DNA of 64,000 nucleotides from Flammula alnicola (taxonomy: Eukaryota; Basidiomycota; Agaricomycetes; Agaricales; Strophariaceae), in contig JADNRV010000045.1 in NCBI GenBank assembly GCA_015499995.1, positions 279,912 to 343,911 on the forward strand, given 5' to 3'. The position numbers and the translations under genes were made by a program. Of this stretch, positions 32,767 to 47,793 are shown piece after piece. Numbering within the stretch: the stretch's first letter is position 1; every line of letters begins with the position of its first letter. The notes under the pieces were generated by a model that was not told where the DNA came from, did not search any database, and saw only the letters and a program-made list of their open reading frames with translations.

Positions 32767-33775
32767 ATGGACCTTGCCACCGTTGATCAACCATCCACAT
32801 CTCCCGTGTTCGATGATAGCAAGGTCACCGTTGTCTTCGTTCTCGGAGGACCTGGCGCAGGTACGTGCTATTTTCCTCCCATCGATTTCGTCGCGAGCTC
32901 GATGTCGGCGCCTTTTCTTCTTTTTTCCCCTTCTCATCAGGCAAAGGGACACAGTGCGGACGACTCGTGGAAGACTTTGATTTCTGTCATCTTTCCGGTC
33001 GGTCTCTTTCGCGTTAAAGCACGTTCTATCTTACTGACTGCGGCGACCTTCACCAGCCGGAGACCTCTTACGCGCTGAGCAGAACCGTGAGGGATCTCAG
33101 TATGGTGATTTGATTCGAACGTGCATTCGGGAGGGTACATTGTCCCGATGGAGGTCACCATCAAGCTCTTGGAGAACGCGATGAGTGCCGCATTGAAAGA
33201 AAGGACGACAGGCGAAGGATGGATCGATGATCAAGGCCGTTTCTTGATCGATGGATTCCCTAGGAAGATGGACCAGGCTCTCAAATTCGACGAAACTGTC
33301 AGTTTTTCCTCTGATTCATGACCTTTATATCACTTCACTCATTTTTTTCTCTTCTTTTTTCGCGTATATAGGTCTGCCGGTCATCTGTTGTCATCTATTT
33401 CTCCACGACAGAGGAGGTTATGCTGGGCCGTCTCTAGAACGTAGCAAGACTAGCGGTCGGGAAGACGACAATGTAGAGAGCATTAAGAAACGCTTCCGTA
33501 AGTTTAAAAGTTAAAAAAACTGTTGCTCTATCTGCCTCTTCTAATATGGCTTCAGGCACTTAAAATTGGACACTATGCCTGTCATCGAACATTATACTGC
33601 CCAAGCAAAGGTGGCAGAGGTCAGCATAATTTCAGTTATCCTCTATATTTGTTTCCAAGTTGAATATCTGTTGCAGGTGGATAGCTCAGGTTCCATCGAG
33701 GCCGTTCATAAATTGGCGAGCGTTGTGGTCAATGACGTTTTTGCTGGCAAATACGGTCAGGCGGTCGTGGCTTAA
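32767..33775 (+). CDS. URA6: UMP-CMP kinase (uridylate kinase)
   Basis: Adenylate-kinase-family enzyme that phosphorylates UMP and CMP with ATP. Seen in order: VTVVFVLGGPGAG (P-loop, completed as GKGTQC by the next exon), FCHLSAGDLLRAEQ, IREGTIVPMEVTIKLLENAM, FLIDGFPRKMDQALKFDE (NMP-binding/Walker B), SSVVIYFSTTEEVMLGRLLERSK written over two frames, a GREDDN LID region, and a tail ending VFAGKYGQAVVA. Three single-base losses are inferred near 33139, 33433 and 33559, each between conserved segments. I read them as sequencing errors because the whole conserved length is present. Five or six short introns. Confidence 0.9.
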
Positions 33776-34087
33776 TTCGACACTCATTAGAATCCTTTTT
33801 GATACGGACAGAAATTTGCATGGATGAAGAAAGCAATATATACCAGACTTGTTGATATTCTACCTATAAGAGATCTACAAAATGAAATTTACATACTCCA
33901 ATATATGGGTAAGCACCTCAGGCGTACACCGAGAATGCATGTTGGAAAGCGTCTATGGAGCAGACTGCCTGTCCGAGCTTGGGTATTTGGAATATTGCTC
34001 CATCGGAGCAGACGAGATGTGCATCTTGATCGTCATTATCCTGCAATTCTCAAGTTATTTGGACGGGTACAATGCAAGTAATCGATA
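33776..34087. other. Convergent intergenic region
   Basis: 312 bases between the kinase stop and the lipid kinase stop. Small open frames here have no recognisable similarity. Confidence 0.35.
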
Positions 34088-35220
34088 TCAACTCACTGGA
34101 ATCCATTCCCAGCCACCGCATCGAATGTATTCGATGACCGATGGACCATCTACATTCGACGCTATTTCGCCATCTTGGGTATATGTCAAATTTACGTGGG
34201 CTCCGTCCTGATAAGCACCTCCCAAGACTTTCCAGGTCTTTGGGACAAACGAAGACCTAACTTCAGGGTATCTTCCGAGTACTGGGTCTCGCAGAGGTCG
34301 TAATATGACGATCTCACAAGTGGATGCTGGTGGACGTATAGCGCTTGCCAAAGGGGAAATTCTAAGGCAGGTTCGAGCCGATCGACGTTCACGGTGGAGA
34401 GGAAATAAGCAAATGGGCCATCCAATTCGACGACAGGGTTATCCGAGATCGAATCTGGATGAGAGATGAATGCTTTAGACTTTGGATCATAAATTTGAAC
34501 GACGCCGAGGGATGGTTCAGGAATGAGCCTGACGCGAGCTCTGTACCACTTGGAACTGTTCTGCTGAGCGGCGATTTTGAACCTAGAGTTCTCTGTGATC
34601 AAGGGTTCAGTTGATACAGAAGGATGCATACCTTTCTATTCCTGGATAACGATCGCGTAAAGACTCTGAATCATGGAGGATGGAAGCGTGCAAAGAGGTA
34701 GACACAACGACAGAGGATATGGCAAGCTGAGGAGACTCCGGACCGGAAGATTGTGAAGATAAAGTGGTAGATGCAAGAGACAGATGGGACGGCGACTTTT
34801 TGTCAATGAAAGCCTGGACGGATTGAAGCCTGTACTTTGGATCCTTCTCATCAGCATCGGCTTGCGGTGGGAAGAGGGAGGCGTAAAGGGCATTGGCCGT
34901 GCCGCAAGGAACCAAAACGAAATTAATGGGAGGAAGAGAGGTTGGATGCAGGTCTAGAAGGCCTGCAGCGCATATTCCATTTATGATTTCATGCAGAGTG
35001 CCATCGCCGGAGCCTAGAATGACGGTGAGCGGGTGAGGTTGTGCCGACTGCTGGGCTAGGAAGTCGGTGATAACGAGGCAGCATGGCCCTGCGAGGTGGT
35101 CTCTAGGACGATAGGTGTATGGACATTGTTTGAATGCAAGAGGGGGAGGACATGGTCAGCGAAGAAGGATGGCGCTGAAGAGTCGCCGCAGACAGGGTTG
35201 ACGATGACAACAAGAGACAT
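34088..35220 (-). CDS. Lipid kinase with DAGK catalytic domain (sphingoid base kinase-like)
   Basis: The start MSLVVIVNPVCGDSSAPSFF is the beginning of a diacylglycerol kinase catalytic domain (PF00781). The nucleotide-binding motif follows as LTVILGSGDGTLHEIINGIC; the usual GGDGT is GSGDGT. Next comes VLVPCGTANALYASLFPP, then a C-terminal lobe with SVVVSTSLHASILHDSESLR and YRARVRLIPEPSL. This architecture fits the LCB4/sphingosine kinase group, but the substrate cannot be fixed. One intron near 34595-34640. A base seems lost near 35075 (GHAACLV to LVITDFLAQQ) and one near 34235. The end GGWEWIPVS is supported only by the last frame. Its start lies 40 bases from that of the PhoD gene. Confidence 0.78.
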
Positions 35221-35260
35221 TATGTAAAATGAAAAGCATGCACCTCTCTTGACTACTTAC

Positions 35261-37602
35261 ATGCATCTCCTCCCTTACATCCCCTCTATCTTCTCCTCGC
35301 TCTTCCGCATCTTTTCCTATGTATTCCTGCAGATTGTGAGCTTTATTCTGTCTTTGAGTCCAATATCTAACCCGTCTCTAGATTCCCGCACGTCTAGGCA
35401 AACATCTTTTGCCATCATTCTATTTTTTGTACCTGTTTACGACCTGGTTGTGCCCTCTGCCTCCCACTCATGCCGTCCACGAGAAACACAACGGAAAGAA
35501 ACACAACGGAGCAGCCCACCTCGAAAAGCATGTAAAAACACCCCAAAACTATTTGGCTACACTCTGTTTCTCTCTCCCCACCGAGTCTCTATTCCTCACA
35601 TGGACCAATCTACTCATAAACACTTTGCTCCTGCTTGCTGCCGCAGACCTGGCCCTCACTCCCTTCTTTGACACCGCATCTGACGTTGTCTTTACGCGTG
35701 TTGGAGCAGTCTACCCCGATAGTGTCAAGATTGTAGTCCGATATCCTCAGCCAAATGTCACAGAGGAATCACTTCTCATTTTGTATCGTGAAACCTCCAC
35801 TCTTAAATCCAACGACTCCATTATTTGGAAAGATGGTCCACATATTCATCTCAAAGAGCAGTCCGACTGGGTAGATACTGCACGCCTCGTAAATCTCTGG
35901 CCTAGCACTTCCTACGAATGTGAGTCTTGCCCTCTTCACTTCTTTGCTTATCTCTACTAATCCCATTTATCCCAGATTTGCTTGCAACTGTAAACAGGAC
36001 TATCCTTCCTCGCCCCTCTGCTCCTATTACTTCCGCACCTTCCCAGATTCTCGTCTCCAGACTGCCGGCCGTTTCCAATTTATTGCGACCTCTTGTACAA
36101 CCCCAAATTTTCCTTATAGAGGTCCTCTCCATAAACGCACAATCGCAGGCTTTGATCTCCTGGCCAATTACTTGCAGACTTCCTCGACCCCAAGTACTCC
36201 GCTTCTCGACCCTGATGTACACAACAACAACTTGACATCTTCGGACTCTAACAATGCCACGAACACTGTAGAAGATAACGATGTGCACCTGAACGACCTT
36301 CAACGACCTTCAACTGATTTTATGTTATTCCTTGGTGACTTCATTTATGCTGATATTCCCTTGTATATTGGGGATGACCGAGAAGCATATCGACGACTCT
36401 ATCGTCGTAATTACCAAAGCCCAAGTTTCAGGAAAGTTTATGAGCAATTGCGTCAGTCAATTTTTCTATCGACCTCGACGATTTCACTGACAGAATCATG
36501 TCTAGCCATATTCCATGCATATGACGACCATGAGGTATGACTCATACTCGTTGATTTCCCTGCCCACGTAAACTAATCTCGTCCAAGTTCGTCAATAATT
36601 ACGTTGGCAAATCCGAAGACGTTCCGCCTTTCGTGAATGCCTCAGATGCCTATAACATCTATGCGGGCAACGCGAATTATGACTCGTCACAACCAGGACA
36701 GAATTTTTACGATTTCCAGCACGGAGACGTAGCATTTTTCGTCATGGATACTCGCCGTTATCGCTCAGACATTAACGGCCCTGGCGAGACATACCGTACT
36801 ATGCTTGGAGACGCTCAATTGACATCTCTCTATAATGGCTTCACAAGGTATTTATCTCTCGCTCCTTCGCTCTGCGTTGCCTAATTGCTTTCTACTTCAA
36901 GGTCAACGAAACATGTTCATTTAAATTCATCGTGTCCTCTGTCCCTTTCACGTCTCTTTGGACCATGATGCTCAAATCGACTCTTGGGCAGCCTATCCAG
37001 CCGAAAAGGCAGCTCTCCTCACCGCTTTCCACTCGGTTCCTAATGTGATCATCATCTCCGGCGATCGTCACGAGTTTGCTGCTCTCGAGTTCAACACACC
37101 CGACCCAAGGCTCACCCTGTGCTCGAGTTTTCGACCAGTCCATTGAGCATGTTCTACGTTCCCCTTATACATACTCTGCGATCCCAGAGCCAGGAGTCAT
37201 TCGTTAGGAATCTGACCAACCCGGAAGATGGCACTGAGGAAGTTCCTTATGAAAAGGCAATTGCCTACATTCCTAAAGGAAACTCCAAGTGGTGAGTAGC
37301 TGTATGATGACCCATTTCGGCCCATCCCGATATTAGTTTCTATCCAGGTCCACATTTCAAATTGATACTCGGAATGCCAGAAAACCCACTCTCCGCATCG
37401 AGACGGTCATCGACGGGATGCCGGCCTATCAGTCAGTATTTCTATCATTTTTGTCTTTTGCGTACGCCACTAATGCCGCGACAGCCTAGAAATCATCGGA
37501 GTGCCCGCGAAGGCTCATCATACGGGTTTCGGATCCCTCGTCACAACCAATGTCATGGATTTGTTTGACAAGATTGGTCTTAAACCTGGGAAATGGTTTT
37601 GA
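35261..37602 (+). CDS. PhoD-like metallophosphatase
   Basis: Alkaline phosphatase D family protein with an N-terminal membrane region: hydrophobic segments MHLLPYIPSIFSSLF, FYFLYLFTTWLCPL and LLINTLLLLAAADLAL. The catalytic core begins GRFQFIATSCTTPNFP. Metal-site motifs are FLGDFIYADIPLY, HAYDDHEF, FFVMDTRRYRSD and IIISGDRHEFAALEF. The C-terminus ends FDKIGLKPGKWF at 37602. Six or so introns. Two single-base losses are inferred, near 36960 (before HDAQIDSWAAYP) and near 37105 (between EFNTP and KAHPVLEFSTSPL). Likely membrane-anchored with the catalytic part facing the ER lumen or outside; the substrate is unknown. Confidence 0.9.
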
Positions 37603-37669
37603 GAAGTGCGGACATGTATTATTGATCTAGATTAGATAGAAAGAACATTTATTTGTACTCTACGGATCC

Positions 37670-41331
<3,662 letters not shown>

Positions 41332-41762
41332 GGGAAATGGGCATGGACGAGGATGAGGATGAAGACGACTACTGATAGCTTTGCCCCAGGAAGCTTGAAG
41401 CCCTGAAGGTACCCGGTGGCTCAAGTTGCCGGTTTGTCACGTGATATACGGACTCGTTTAACCAATTGCAGGCAGCTTCGCCATACCCAGGGATTTCCTT
41501 CTGAGGCAGCCTGGGAAAGCGACCGATTTGCGATCAATTCTCAATCACGTGACCAAATGAGCCGAATTGAGACAAGTCTCGCGCGCCACCGAAAGCTCGG
41601 CCAAAGCTCAGCCAGAATAGTTTGCCTAAATGAGACACTATTGGCATCTTTTTCTGAGATTTAGGACGAAAACCTGGCCAAAGCGCACAGATTGCTTCCG
41701 GAACACCCTGGAATGACCAATTTTCCAATTGCAAGCTATTGCAAGGTCACATCCAACTTACC
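41332..41762. promoter_or_regulatory. Shared divergent promoter of PEX6 and phosphoglucomutase
   Basis: 431 bases between divergent start codons. Two copies of tcacgtga/tcacgtgac-like E-box sequence are visible (tcacgtgata near 41436, tcacgtgacc near 41544). CACGTG is the core of several fungal bHLH sites. Binding is not shown. Confidence 0.45.
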
Positions 41763-44707
41763 ATGTCATCTCCTGCTCTGAAAGATCTAGTAGACGAATG
41801 GTTACTCCTGGATCCGGTAGCTATCATCGCCATTTAAATGTCGACTTCATTGCTGATACCTAATCTCAGAATCCTGAAACTCGCAATGAAATCCAGATGC
41901 TCTGGGATCGTCGGGAAGTTGGCGAGCTAGATAAGCGTCTGAGGTATTCTTTATCTTCCGTTCAAAGGAGTATTGCGTCCATGAACTTCAATTAAAAAAC
42001 CGTAGAACGCGCATAGAATTTGGAACTGCTGGTGCGTAGTGTTGCCCCACATTGCTTAGTCTGGACTCTGCAGTGACATGCCTGGACCTATACAGGTCTT
42101 CGAGGCAGAATGGAAGCTGGTTGGTCTCGGATGAACGGTCTGTTCTCTATTTCTATGGACGTGTATCGCAGTCTCATACCTTACTTTGCATCAAGACCTC
42201 ATCATTATCCAGACGTCCCAGGTGCATTACATGCGATTACATGGCCTTCTTCAACTTGACATTCCATAAACCCAGGGACTGGCAGAATACGTCTTGCAAC
42301 ATGTAGAGAATGCAACCACCCGTGGTCTCGTCATAGGACATGACCACAGGCACCATTCAGAACATTGGGCGCAGCTGACCGCACAGATATTCGCCGTGAA
42401 GGGTATCAAAGTCTATCCTCTTCGAGGTTTAAACCATACGCCAATGCAAGTCAGATTTTCAAACTGTTCTATATCGCCCTCATATAACACCTTCTTTGAA
42501 GGGTGCCATTTAGTGTTAAGAAGTTAAATGCGGCGTGCGGAGTAATGATTACAGGTAATCAACCTCTTGTAACTTACTTCAGCTTTGGGTAAAGCTATTT
42601 TTGACTTCACAGCCAGTCACAACCCAAAGGCAAGTCGCATGTTCCAAGCGAGACCTCAGATCGAATCTAAAATGTAAACAATTATATTTGTGCAGCAAGA
42701 TAATGGGTACAAGGTAATCACTGTGGTCAGACGTCGTTACTTTCCTTAATCATTATCGCTTCAGGTTTACTGGGCAAATGCCGTTCAGGTATGGAAGGTC
42801 TACTCGCTCGTTTATTCATCTTACGGCCGTCAAGATTATTGCGCCCCACGATGTAGGTATATCAACGGCCATCCAATCAAACTTGACCCCTCAGCAATAT
42901 GCAATTGATTACGCACCTTCGTCCCCCCTTTTTATTGACCTCACGGAGGAATTGCGGCGAGACTACTTTGAATGCTTGAAATCTCTAAACTCGACTCGGT
43001 GTGCCAACAGTCATATTCTGGTTCACTTCTCTGACTTGTACCGAAAGCGACCTCAATTCACGCACATCAGTCAAGTTTGTAAACACGTCCATGCATGGAG
43101 TCGGTGATGCTTTTGTCAAGCATGCTTTTTCAGTATTTGGATTTGCACCGTACATCCCTGTCACGGAACAACAGCAAGCGGATCCAGAGTTTCCCACTGT
43201 TAGTTTCCCCAATCCTGAAGAAAAAGGTCAGCCCAGGGGTTCCATATGAGGAGATCAATTTCCTTATCCATTTTTAGGAGCACTTGTGGGTCATTGCACA
43301 TACGTTTTGTCCCTCTTTTAACAGGATTATTCGAAAGAACCTAGCTATAGAAACTGGAGACAGGGTCGGGGCTGATTATGTATTGGCTCAAGACCCAGAC
43401 GCGGATAGATTCACTGCCGCAGAGAAGCGGTCAGGAATCATTGCCTTAATGCCTCTTCCAATATTCATATTTGAGCACCAGCCCGAATGGACAATGGATG
43501 CTTTTTACAGGTGATCAACTTGGCAGTTTATTCGCAAGTCGTGTTTTGCAGGCCTACAAATCATCCGGAAAACCAATCAATAAATTAGCCATAGTCGCCT
43601 CCACCGTAAGCTCCAAGATGATCGAAGCAATGGCGAAAGTTGAAGGATTCAAGTTTGTGGAATGTTTGACTGGTGCGCCAAATCCCCACTTAGGAGCATT
43701 TCCTTGTTATAACTATCTTCTAAGGCTTCAAATTCATCGGTAACACCGCTCTGAAACTTGTGGACGAGGGCTTCGAAGTACCATTTGGCTATGAAGAAGC
43801 GATTGGATTCATGTTCGGCTCGCAAATCAGAGATAAGGACGGAGTCGCTGCTACTGTGCGGTATTTCTAAACTCGATTATATGGAACTGACATGGCACAC
43901 CTTATCAAGGTATCATTCGCGGAGCTTGTCGCATCACTTCGCGCTGAGGGGAAAAGTGTCGGCGACCATCTTCAGGAGCTTTATGAGAGGTTCGTACTTC
44001 TCTCGCACCTAGTAATGCCCATTCCAATTCACGATATTTAGATACGGCTTTTTCCAGGTATATCAATATAATAGGGTTTTGAATTCATGTTATGCTGATC
44101 AATGCAGACAAGCAACAGTTACTTCGTTTGTACCGATCCAAAGATCACTGACCAGATCTTTGCAAATATTCGTAATCAACGGGTGCGTGTCCCATTTGTT
44201 CCCTTGGAGTACGATGTTCAAAGTTCATATCTCCATCTCCATGCTACATAGTCACCAGATGGCTCAAAGACGCGCTACCCAAAGACGCTAGCAGGCCTTG
44301 ACATCAACAGGATCATAGATTTGACCACTGGGTACGACAGCGGACATCCCCCTGATTATCTGCCCTCGCTACCTCTTTCGTCTGGGCATATGATTCAAAT
44401 CAGGGCAGGGAGTGATGTAACAGGTATCAACTTAGTCCTAACGTTGCGGTAAGTACCATTCTCCTCATGCTTTGTGCAGCGGGTGATCCGGTCTTTCGTC
44501 TGTCAAGAACGAGCGGGACAGAGCCAAAGGTATGCCCTCTTTGTATCGACGTGAATTAGAGTCAACCTGTGCATTCTTCAGATAAAGTATTATCTCGAGG
44601 GTAGTGGAAGCGATCTGAACGCCGTAAATTTACTACTTTCAGAGGCCATTATGGATATCTCCGACAAATGGGTGCAAGCTGCTAAGTATGACCTTCGAAG
44701 GGCCTAA
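41763..44707 (+). CDS. Phosphoglucomutase/phosphopentomutase (PGM2/PGM3-like)
   Basis: Alpha-D-phosphohexomutase superfamily enzyme that shifts phosphate between C1 and C6 (or C5) of sugars. The start MSSPALKDLVDEWLLLDP fits the phosphopentomutase/PGM3 branch. Motifs: [31 protein letters not shown] (phosphoserine loop), DPDADRF (metal loop), GYEEAIGF (sugar-binding loop) and RTSGTEPK (phosphate-binding loop). At least fourteen introns, some only about 50 nt; two (42446-42501 and 42630-42695) are GC-AG, the second cutting the active-site loop between HNPK and QDNG. One frame break lies near 43335-43345. The stop is at 44705-44707, 87 bases from the stop of the convergent neighbour. Confidence 0.92.
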
Positions 44708-44794
44708 TGTTGTTTTTGGCAAACAAAATGAACGCATAGTAACAGCGTCTTAGATCTAGAGTACATATGTATGGGTATTGGACATTCAACAACA

Positions 44795-46334
44795 CTACGT
44801 ATGCTGCTTCAATACCAATTGATCCTCGAAAATTACGTTAGATATGGTGAACATCTCCAGTGTCTGTTCTAGATTGTTTGCTTGGCCTTTGTTCAACCAT
44901 ATCCATTTGTACCCCACATGGTATGAGACTGCAGCACCCCACCGGATGGTTAAATAGTCGGCAGGATCTGACCAGCCAGTCCATTCCATATATCGAGGTG
45001 TGCCATGCAGACAATTGCTGTTGTTTAGTCAGACCGAGTAGAAGGAATGTCATAGTAAATGAACACACAAGTGGAGAAGTTTTGGCAGAACCGTTATACC
45101 CTATATACGAAAAGAGGGATAAGGAAACACCCGGATAGGAAGCTAGGTTAATTCTCACCTCCTGGGGCGTATCTTTTGTGAAGATTTGATGCTTCTGTTC
45201 TTCTTCCATTGTAATGAGCTCATTGCCCAGACCCGTATTATAGGTTTGTAGAAGACAGGTCGTGACTTCAAAATCATAATTCAAAGGTTCAAAAATATCG
45301 GGACGATGGTCGACTATAGCCCACCAATACCCTTGATCTCCCAAGCGAACGTTATCGTACCGACCTTTACCGTCTTCGCCAGGCAAACCATATTTGGCTC
45401 TAAATGCTTCTGGAGACAAAGCGTGGATGCCTCCAAGTTCTCGGTAGATGCTCGAATCCATCAGGCGCAGCGAGCGAAGCTTCTCTAGATCGAGAAGCAT
45501 AACACAAGAGCAGATCTTCGAAGCGTCGTGCCATTCTGGAGCATGTTGGTCGGGATGGCTGGCCATAACGAGGGCGGTGGTGGGACGTAGACCTGAGAAC
45601 ACGTCCCAAAGCAAGGCTGGATCTGATATAAACAAGGCATCTGTGTCGACGTAAACGGATTTCTTGACCGTTCGGGGTAGGATTTCATGGATGAAAAGTT
45701 TCATCAATCCGGCTGGTAGAAGGTGTTCATTGTGCAAAGCGGGAACTCATAACAAGGACTTACGAAGGCCAGCTGAATGATCTGTCTGTATTGAGCCTTC
45801 GCGCTCGACGCGATCGAGCATACTTTGCCAAGACGGCTTGTAGAACCAAACACGAACACGGTATGAGGGCCGTTGTACCAAAGCGAATCGTTCCCGAAGA
45901 TATTGTTCAGCTTTATCGTCGCAAATGATATGGATGTCGGAAGGTCTGCTGCTGTACATTAATATCGTCTGCGGTGAGACATTCAGCGAGAAAATCTCAG
46001 AAAATCGACGACGGCTGACCTTGAGCAACTGGGCGCTTTCTGCTGCAGAGTCTTCCGACCACGCGATGAGAGAGAATACAACCGGGTCGAGATGGGGTGG
46101 AGTAGGAAGGTAAGCAGAGGCATTCATGCGGGCGGGGACTTGGGAAATGGGCGGATGAGGATATAAGGCAGGTTCATTGAGGACTTGATTGGATGAATAG
46201 GCCTCTCTTACGAAAAGAAGGAACGCGAGAGTGAATGTGACTAGAATGAAATAGACAAGTTTCCGCCTGCGATTGGAAGCACAGAAGAGGGCCAGGTGAG
46301 GGTAAGTAGGCACATTGCTCTCAGAGGTTGCCAT
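44795..46334 (-). CDS. Type II membrane glycosyltransferase (GT8-like, DxD)
   Basis: The start MATSESNVPTYPHLALF is followed by a basic stretch and one membrane segment (KLVYFILVTFTLAFLLFV), the layout of a Golgi type II protein. The lumenal part has DIHIICDDKAEQYLRERF, AGLMKLFIHEILP, KKSVYVDTDALFISDPALLW with a DxD metal motif, SCVMLLDLEKLR, LGDQGYWWAIVD, and a last exon with HGTPRYMEWTGW and VGYKWIWLNKGQANN. This pattern resembles GT8-type enzymes such as glucoside xylosyltransferases and LARGE. Donor and acceptor are unknown. Three introns; the frame across the last one (about 45021-45163) needs one correction. Confidence 0.8.
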
Positions 46335-46484
46335 ATGCTAATTAAAAAAGAAAGAATTGACAAGAAGAACCGGCCGTTTTCATATGACACCTAGGCTGCC
46401 ACTTCGTGGGAAATTTTTTCTGGTTTTCCGACCATTTTGACGCGGCACGAAGGCCAATCAAAAATTTAAACATCCTACTTAATT
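46335..46484. promoter_or_regulatory. Upstream region of the glycosyltransferase gene
   Basis: 150 bases between the start codon and the MITE. The MITE therefore sits directly upstream of the gene. No motif claimed. Confidence 0.35.
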
Positions 46485-46739
46485 TTACAGCTAATTAATT
46501 ATCGATAGACCCACTTCGCAAATGCAACGCTCAGCATCTTTGTTTAATGTACAAGTAAATCTAACCTGATTTGGCGGAATGCCGGAGATGCCATTCGAAG
46601 CCGCAAAGATGAGAGACGTTTGTTGAGTGGCGGTCAAACTAAATTGAGTTAGGTTTATTTGTGCATGCTTCCACAACTAAACAAAGGTGCTGAGCGCAGT
46701 ATTTGCGAAGTGGGTCTATCGATAAATAATTAGCTGTAA
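46485..46739. mobile_element. MITE with about 60-bp terminal inverted repeats
   Basis: The left end ttacagctaattaattatcg and onward is repeated in inverse at the right end, ending agctgtaa at 46739. About 60 bases match with a few changes, including gacccacttcgcaaat and ctcagc. The centre (about 130 bases) codes for nothing. A TA or TTA target duplication is possible at the ends, as in Tc1/mariner or PIF/Harbinger families, but is not proven. Part of a second copy lies at 50117-50327, so this is a family. Confidence 0.82.
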
Positions 46740-47785
46740 TGCAACCGATTCTTTACTTGGTTGTGCGGGCCGAGGCTGCGCCCGGCGTTATGAGTCCTTT
46801 TATTATATCACTCCCCTAATTCATGGTTCAATATTCGTCTTCTGCATCCATTTCTAATAACTAGTTTCTAACAACTTATCGCTTTTCAACATTTCCATTC
46901 CTGTGCCACATTTAAAATGGTTTAATCCATTTGACCTGATAGCCATTTTACACCTGGATTCAGAAGGAAAGCCTTGGTAGAAATTCATTCAAATTATAGG
47001 AATAGTTAAATAATTATATTGAAAAATATGTATCTAGTACATCTGAGACATCAAGTAACACTCATTGAAGGGATGCACAGGCTGTGGCATCCAGTAGGGT
47101 AGTTGTGGCAGTCAAGACTCGAAAGCATGGCTCGGTGATCAGTGTCAAAAGGATAGGAAATAATACGCATGAGTGGGTGCTCCATGGTGAGCGGGTTTGT
47201 GGGGGTTCAGCGTCTGATGTCAGTGCTGCGCGTACATTAGCAAGGGAAGGGGAGGCATGGGGAGGCTGCGACATCGAGCTCTGTTCCACTTGAGAAAAGG
47301 CATGGTCTGTGGTGTGGGTAATATATACCTTGTTCCCCAAAATCCTTCCAGAAGTGCGATTGCTGGCTTCGTCACCGTTGGTCGCGTGTTACTGCATGTG
47401 CCGGGATTGTCCATGTGGTCGAAGGTGGCGAGGGCGCAGCGGTGGCTGCATCCTACACAAAAAAATGGAGCGTGGATAGTTAGCAGGGTTGTGCAGAGTG
47501 AACGGATAGGGTTGAGGGCATACTCACCTGTCTGATACTCCTTGGGCACCTGTGTTTGTGGTCAATGTCGGGGTTTGCATATGCAGGGTGCAGTCTCCTG
47601 TGGCTGCTCCGTGAAGTGGGAGGTCAGTTCAGAACCCACTGGGCAGAGATTACAATGGCGTGGGCTTTTAGTTGGTCGAAGGAAAGGAAGGGGGAGGCCA
47701 CAAGTGAGAGAATGGCCTCAAGGCTGGCTCTAAATGAAAAAGGAAGGGGTGGGGGATCAGCGGAGTTGTACAGGCTAGATCGCCA
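46740..47785. other. Unassigned transposon-field DNA
   Basis: About 1 kb. An AT-rich first part (46800-47060) is followed by GC-richer DNA with short open frames of up to 111 codons on both strands. I cannot assign them. Similar composition resumes after the hAT element at 49266, so both may be halves of one older element split by it. Confidence 0.35.
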
Positions 47786-47793
47786 CGTACTTC

